NCBI GenBank assembly: GCA_018818365.1
Contig: JAHISH010000214.1
Coordinates: forward strand, 1 to 8,823
Source of the DNA: Candidatus Omnitrophota bacterium
GTDB taxonomy: Bacteria; Omnitrophota; Gorgyraeia; Gygaellales; Profunditerraquicolaceae
Length of the DNA: 8,823 nt
Reading direction: 5' to 3'
Part shown: one piece after another, positions 6,001 through 8,823 of the stretch
How the letters are laid out: each line of letters opens with the position of its first letter
How positions within the stretch are numbered: position 1 is the first letter of the stretch
Made by a program: the position numbers and the translations under genes
The notes under the pieces: model-generated
The model's input: the letters and a program-made list of their open reading frames with translations, nothing else
The model's database searches: none
Told to the model about the DNA's origin: nothing

Positions 6001-8823
6001 ATGCCAACGCCCAACTCCCTGCCTCAAGACGCTGTCCCCATACCTTTACCAATCTCCCATCCTCTACCGAATACACATAATTCCACTGGATACCTTCTCC
6101 TTCGGTCACCTGCTTGATATCTAATCTGTATCCCTGATAATGACCAGGCCCCGTGGACGTTACCTGTCTGGAGCCAGGAATCCTATCATGCAGGAACAAG
6201 GTATCGTGTATCGTACTGACCTGCCCCTCTCCTGATCCCGTACAATACGGTAAGCCATTGCCTACAAGCAAGAATCCGTGGTTCATCATGTACATTACCA
6301 TCAATTCTCTTCTTGCGAATTCTTCTGCGTCATAGACCACTCCCTCGGCATCCAATAAGTCCTGCGCTAACTTCCCTACCCCTTCATACCCTCGAAAATA
6401 GTATCCGCTCTCCCATTCTTTCTTCACTACCCCAAAGGTCCCGACAAATAAATAACTCCCCCCTCGGTCGCTTATTGCCATCCGCGACTCTTTCTCCGTT
6501 ACTTCAAATCTCCTTGCATCATCTATCCCTTGCTCTATCCAATGCATTATCGTCGCGGTCTGTCCCGCGATAAGCTGTAACGCAGTGCTGAATTGGCTCT
6601 CCTCTCCCTCTAAAGTTAACGCAAATCCCTGCGCCGCTCGGTAGAAGACCTCAAAGTAATGCCCCCCATTCTTGCCTCCCCGTCGCTCCTTTAACCATCG
6701 GTTCATCTCCCTTACCAGCTGATCACTTAATCCGTCCTCCACGGGAGAGCTAGAAGGCACTGTTTTCCTTAAGGTAATTTCGGAAACGTCTGAGAGAGAA
6801 ACGCTTGTCGTCTGTGCCGCCTTGGGAGCGACATGTTTAATTATTCCCAACGGCCCAAAAATAGCCCCTTCTCTCCTATATCGTTCTATAAGGGCATTAA
6901 ACATAAAGAACGATCTCAAATAGCTTCCCAACAAAACTAACGGATTTTCGAGAGCGAATTCAACCTTATTTTTCCCATTACGTAAAACCCTGATCACGTG
7001 TGGTTGATCAAGAGAAAGAGGGAGATAACGGGATACATGTTCTCGATCAACAAAAAGAGGGAAGATATCATCCAAAATACCTCTTACTTTAGGGTCCCTG
7101 ATAGCTCCAGAGCAGAAGACAACTTCGATATCTAACCCCGCTTCCCTCATTTTCATTTCGATCAAGAACTTCATAAAATAAATATAAGTTCCGGAAGTAA
7201 CTTCATCGATGAGAACGATCTTATCGCCACTCTTAATATCCACCAGAAGCCCTGATGCTTCCAGTTGCCCCCATACTTTTTTCGCGAGCTCCCTGAAAGA
7301 TTCATCGTTCTCATATAAATAATCCAGATGCGAAGATACCTCCCTATTAATATCCCGTAATCCCGGATCCAAATCTTCATTAAAACCACCACGAAACTTT
7401 CGGTAGATATGGTTAGTACTGGCAGAGACTAACTGACTATATCCCTCAGGAGAGATTGTGTCTTTTGAAATGATAAAGACCCTGTCTGCGTCTGCATGAT
7501 TATCGTCTCTCAAGAGTGCGTCATAATATGATATTTCCGCAATTGCTCCTGCTTGCCGGCCGAAAAAGATCCTTAAATTCCCTTGCGGTATACGCGGCAG
7601 CGCCACCGCATAAAATTCAGACAAGTCCATAAAGTCTTGCACTGACCTTTGATTATAGCTAAACTCTATATGAAGATACTCTCCTACCACCCTCACTTCA
7701 AAATCGCCCAAGAGCATCAGATCCAAAAATACCTCATTCTTAAAGGTTCCCGCAGGAATATTAATCTGTGCTCCTTCTAATCTATAATGGATAGAATCGG
7801 TCACCAGATCGTATTCTAGTTGCGTCTCATTAAAAGGCACTCCGGAAACCCTTTCTAAATGCATACGTAAACAATTGATTGCTTCCGGTATCCTCAGTGA
7901 CTCCGTAATCACTATCGGGATACTTCTCTTTTCTGGATCATACAAGGCTTCCATCAAATTGGGCATAAATCGGGAAAGACAACTTTCCACGGCTACCGAT
8001 TCAAACTCATTACGACGGGAATTGTCAAGCGATGCCAAGATCTCTGTATAGCGGCGGCTCATGAGTCTTATAATCTCCATATTGGTGAATGGTCGGTAGA
8101 AACCTTGTTTATCAAGGGGAAAATCAGAGACATCGAGAGTGCGCCAATGATCAGTCAGATTAGAGAATTGCGGTATTCCTAAATCAAGGACAATTTCATT
8201 CTTCTTCACTGAGATTTTCGTAAAACCTCTTTTTGCCATCTTCATACCCATTCTAATCCTCTGGGCAATCCGTCCCACTGTTTTCTTATCAACTTCATCG
8301 GGTAATCGTATAACCAATGTATTATCTAATTCGCGAACAATTGTGAAACTTTCAGGAACAATGCCTTCCTCAGAGGTGGCAACGCGTATAATAGTGTGCG
8401 GCGAGCCGTATTGCGGATGGGAATATAGAAATTCCAATCTTCTCAGGAGCCGATTTAACTCCGTTATACTCATAAAATCAGATCCCTCTACCATCTTAAG
8501 CCATAGAGGGAACCCTATCTGATGTTCAATCAGTGCCTTTCGTACATGGCTATTCTGCTCTAATTGCAAGAGATCTAGGGTATCCTGAAGCGCTCCATCG
8601 CCCTCTCTATGGTAGTCTAGAAAAATATGAGAATAAATCTCGTGATACCAGACTACTGCCGCAGCCTTTATCGGTATCTGGAGAATACTGTCATGCGCGG
8701 TAACAATACGATACAGGACATCAACATCAGCAACCCAAATGCCTGCGTTACTTATGTTAACGTGAATGTAGACTGGGGTTTCAGGAAACTTTCTTCCTGA
8801 ATTCCCTATGAGAAAGTTCATGA
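1..8823 (-). CDS. Giant multidomain protein, partial at both ends (2,940 complete codons in window)
   Basis: One minus-strand frame (codons beginning at positions 8821, 8818 ... 4) is free of stops across the whole window. An open frame of this length cannot be chance, and its content is protein-like throughout: domains, coiled coils, four membrane helices. Neither start nor stop is visible. The ATG at 8821-8819 begins the first full codon, but the two bases before it belong to an upstream codon that cannot be read, so it may be internal. The chain alternates soluble modules, membrane helices and coils, with nine S-S-P-[VLAI] motifs near most borders (residues 690, 1080, 1184, 1277, 2154, 2212, 2474, 2538 and 2917 for the first Ser). 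The last module is a nucleotidyltransferase; the rest has no function I can name with confidence. It resembles giant proteins of Candidatus Omnitrophota; that link is recalled pattern, not tested. It may be a single envelope protein or a cleaved polyprotein. Confidence 0.95.
107..1030 (-). other. Module 9: nucleotidyltransferase domain (MobA/GlmU-like NTP transferase), residues 2598-2905
   Basis: The domain opens with the NTP-transferase signature: a strand and glycine-rich loop TAAGIGSRFGG (residues 2601-2611), then K2614 and LLEIDGKPII. The R-x5-K spacing (R2608 to K2614) matches MobA and NTP_transf_3 type enzymes better than GlmU, whose loop is one residue longer. Then come a second strand (PLVVVRPG), the base/ribose region KGDGMAVWAARENL (2687-2700), and the metal-binding strand DILLIWGDK with D2713. 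The end, GVDTMQDLALAS, is the usual closing helix of the family. Such enzymes transfer a nucleotide onto a sugar phosphate or similar acceptor, using a divalent metal. The substrate cannot be told here. Key residues look intact, so activity is plausible. About 50 residues of helical linker (1192-1031) and PPP join it to the SSSSPL junction upstream. Confidence 0.75.
1043..1051 (-). repeat. C9 homopolymer in the coding strand, encoding Pro-Pro-Pro
   Basis: The plus strand has nine G in a row here; the coding strand reads CCC CCC CCC, in frame as PPP, just before the nucleotidyltransferase domain. Either other minus frame closes soon after the tract: TGA at 1023-1021, or TAA at 959-957. A gain or loss of one base would therefore remove the downstream enzyme. 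Three prolines in a row also tend to stall ribosomes. Confidence 0.9.
1211..1387 (-). other. Module 8: single transmembrane helix with short coil, residues 2479-2537
   Basis: Directly after SSSPL there is a Gly/Ala-rich membrane helix (about 2482-2503, 1378-1313: TIAMAAGVVIGAAAGFLGVIFF). It is followed by an arginine pair and a short amphipathic coil (NTIEAKIERLIRECSRLERHL) and an acidic tail DDDSSSSPL. The layout of small-residue membrane helix, basic stop and charged coil resembles small YtxH-like membrane proteins, but that is similarity of layout only. Confidence 0.6.
1403..2176 (-). other. Module 7: transmembrane helix plus HEAT-like helical repeats, residues 2216-2473
   Basis: Five residues after the SSPV motif a hydrophobic helix begins (about 2221-2242, 2161-2096: VVFYVIGTMGGFLMLFSGMG and on), followed by a basic and helical linker. 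From about 2290 to 2465 the sequence is a series of paired amphipathic helices. One of them, YPVIRRRAVETIVALHARG (P2374), fits the HEAT consensus of Pro, Val, Arg and then Ala-x-x-x-(Leu/Ile)-x-x-Leu well; EAEIVREALLNLLVRV before it and HNAALALRQLGVDP near the end fit more loosely. Such solenoids usually bind other proteins. The module ends at EVSSSPL. Membrane anchoring and the repeat fold are inferences from sequence pattern. Confidence 0.6.
2177..2323 (-). repeat. Junction repeat, copy 2 (WPLG ... LSHPDVYQITL ... SSPV), residues 2167-2215
   Basis: Second copy of the segment seen at 6856-6740. It has W-P-L-G-N-L-K (PLG at 2320-2312), LSHPDVYQITL, then VWEQIGKV and SSPV (2188-2177). It fills most of the short interval between the S-S-P motifs at 2154 and 2212, so here the repeat stands alone between two junctions rather than closing a larger domain. 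Confidence 0.55.
2372..4981 (-). other. Module 6: long charged, coiled-coil-rich module, residues 1281-2150
   Basis: About 870 residues with no S-S-P motif inside, the longest module in the window. Three stretches have heptad-like, Glu/Lys/Arg/Gln-rich sequence typical of coiled coils: about 1341-1445 (4801-4487), 1556-1593 (4156-4043) and 1735-1803 (3619-3413). Between them are helical segments richer in aromatic residues (for example TFTYWIGRILLFLRW near 1470 and FFANNMLYMYVFDRL near 1545), which could pack against a membrane or partner but look too polar overall for clear membrane helices. The C-terminus is strongly basic (RPKKQGTRRKKKVARA, 2419-2372) just before the GGASSPV junction. No catalytic motif is seen. 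A structural or spacer role on one side of the membrane is likely but inferred. Confidence 0.6.
4997..5257 (-). other. Module 5: two-helix transmembrane hairpin, residues 1189-1275
   Basis: After the SSSPL junction and a basic, Pro/Thr-rich stretch (TPRRTTPSLPP) there are two hydrophobic helices: about residues 1221-1240 (5161-5102, IGGALLVLSFLLG and on) and about 1243-1260 (5095-5042, SVPGVFLMLIWAGMAVSW). A very short turn joins them. Both ends are hydrophilic: KKTAR before, MREYRLEDR after. This is a tight membrane hairpin, so the flanking modules should lie on the same side of the membrane. A Ser/Pro/Gly-rich linker (NSPSGASSPAEA) follows and opens the coiled-coil module. Confidence 0.7.
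5273..5572 (-). other. Module 4: small beta-rich module, residues 1084-1183
   Basis: About 100 residues between the S-S-P motifs at 1080 and 1184. After a short helix (AAKLYEQYFKPLSRL) come several predicted strands (ESIVIGNARYHLE, FRVRVHIEKRD, DTIYALDEKKELVMDG), then a helix (FLRSVPALAIRNALRTL) and an acidic, proline-containing tail leading to EVSSSPL. The size and layout suggest a small beta-sandwich or FHA-like adaptor, but no diagnostic residue supports naming it. The coding strand has a run of eight A (plus-strand T8 at 5396-5403) in the Glu-Lys-Lys codons. Confidence 0.4.
5588..6739 (-). other. Module 3: unrecognised Gly/Tyr-rich module, residues 695-1078
   Basis: A self-contained module of about 384 residues between the S-S-P motifs at 690 and 1080. 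The first part is helical (to about residue 780). The middle is rich in Gly, Tyr and Val with likely beta strands (SYLFVGTFGVV, GYYFRGYEGVG, HGFLLVGNGLPYC), and the end returns to helix (VYKKLNEGRLKEIVANII). There is no membrane segment. I recognise no family or catalytic motif. Its codon use differs from the neighbours: by hand count 24 of 32 leucines are TTA or TTG and only one is CTC, against 13 of 31 TTA/TTG with eight CTC in the first 31 leucines of module 6. This may mean a separate origin, or simply relaxed codon choice. Confidence 0.5.
6740..6856 (-). repeat. Junction repeat, copy 1 (GPLG ... LS-DV-EITL ... SSSPV), residues 656-694
   Basis: This segment closes module 2. It starts with G-P-L-G-I-I-K (PLG at 6853-6845), then LSDVSEITL, and ends in SSSPV (6754-6740). 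It aligns with the segment at 2323-2177, which has W-P-L-G-N-L-K, LSHPDVYQITL and SSPV in the same order. At the DNA level two short blocks are shared: ten bases over the PLG codons, and ten bases over the ITL codons (6780-6771 here, 2229-2220 in copy 2). The spacing between blocks differs, so the copies have diverged by indels. Confidence 0.55.
6857..7480 (-). other. Module 2: possible phosphoribosyltransferase-like domain, residues 448-655
   Basis: The strand KIVLIDEVTSGTY (D539, E540, then T542-S-G-T545) resembles the PRPP-binding loop of type I phosphoribosyltransferases: a hydrophobic strand, two acidic residues, then a T/S-G-x-T turn. It is followed by a helix (YFMKFLIEMKMREAG) and another strand (LDIEVVFCSG), as in that fold. 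The loop between the acidic pair and the glycine is one residue shorter than the classic signature, and I could not identify a hood or a substrate. Upstream, at 448, the strand RVFIISKD is preceded by an acidic run. Other Rossmann-like readings, including a Walker-B-like strand, are possible. Seen directly: the motif and strand/helix order. Inferred: the fold. Any substrate would be a guess. Confidence 0.3.
7481..8821 (-). other. Module 1: unrecognised N-terminal region of the window, residues 1-447
   Basis: Mixed alpha/beta sequence that I cannot assign to a family. It contains a hydrophobic helix around residues 50-70 carrying a His/Glu cluster (H60, E61, H65, H71), then a segment with alternating strands (about residues 145-220, including VRELDNTLVIRLP and KISVKKNEIVLDLG), a helical part (about 245-310) and further strands to about 430. 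No signal peptide or clear membrane helix is seen. The His/Glu cluster is spaced H-E-x-x-x-H, one residue longer than the HExxH zinc-protease motif, so I do not call a peptidase. The region reads straight into the phosphoribosyltransferase-like part with no S-S-P junction between them, so both may be one functional unit. Confidence 0.4.

Noticed and set aside
7171..7392. Short minus-strand open frame in another phase
   Set aside because: It overlaps the phosphoribosyltransferase-like part of the main frame; its translation is rich in Trp, Ile and Met with no domain, as expected of a shadow.
8605..8650. Possible zinc-protease motif (H60-E61, H65, H71)
   Set aside because: The spacing is H-E-x-x-x-H, not HExxH, and no third ligand context fits a known peptidase family.
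8819..8821. ATG as the true start of the gene
   Set aside because: Nothing upstream is visible, so no ribosome binding site can be judged; the codon may be internal.
1..8823. tRNA, rRNA, CRISPR arrays, insertion sequences, terminators or promoters
   Set aside because: No such structure stands out on reading, and the coding frame occupies every base.

Overview
The window is almost entirely one thing: a single reading frame on the minus strand that stays open from its first complete codon (8821-8819) to its last (4-2). That is 2,940 codons with no stop, and it runs off both ends. I translated it by hand line by line and met no in-frame stop or frame break. There is no intergenic stretch, no RNA gene, no mobile element and no CRISPR array. 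The short open frames on either strand are shadows of this one. Residue numbers below count from the Met codon at 8821-8819, which may be internal rather than the true start.

The protein is a string of unlike modules. From N to C it holds: an unrecognised alpha/beta region (about 1-447); a part with a phosphoribosyltransferase-like loop (about 448-655); an unrecognised Gly/Tyr-rich module (695-1078); a small beta-rich module of about 100 residues (1084-1183); a two-helix membrane hairpin (about 1221-1260); a very charged, coiled-coil-rich module of about 870 residues (1281-2150); a short spacer; a transmembrane helix followed by HEAT-like helical repeats (2221-2473); another transmembrane helix with a short coil (2482-2537); and a sugar-nucleotide-type nucleotidyltransferase domain of the MobA/GlmU superfamily (about 2598-2905). 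The frame continues past the window end.

Most module borders carry the same short motif, S-S-P followed by V, L, A or I, usually with one or two extra Ser or an Ala in front. There are nine copies. Their Ser codons switch between TCN and AGY, so the motif looks constrained as protein, not as DNA. Two of the copies (1 and 6) also share a longer pre-motif segment (PLG ... LS-DV--ITL ... SSPV). I read these as repeated junctions: flexible linkers, or processing sites of a giant polyprotein.

Giant frames of this kind, with SSPV-like motifs, are what I associate with Candidatus Omnitrophota (former OP3), small-celled and often host-associated or predatory bacteria known for extremely long genes. 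That placement is inference from style, not a homology result. The clearest enzymatic unit is the nucleotidyltransferase. The membrane helices and long coils suggest a large envelope-anchored protein, or a set of membrane-anchored products.
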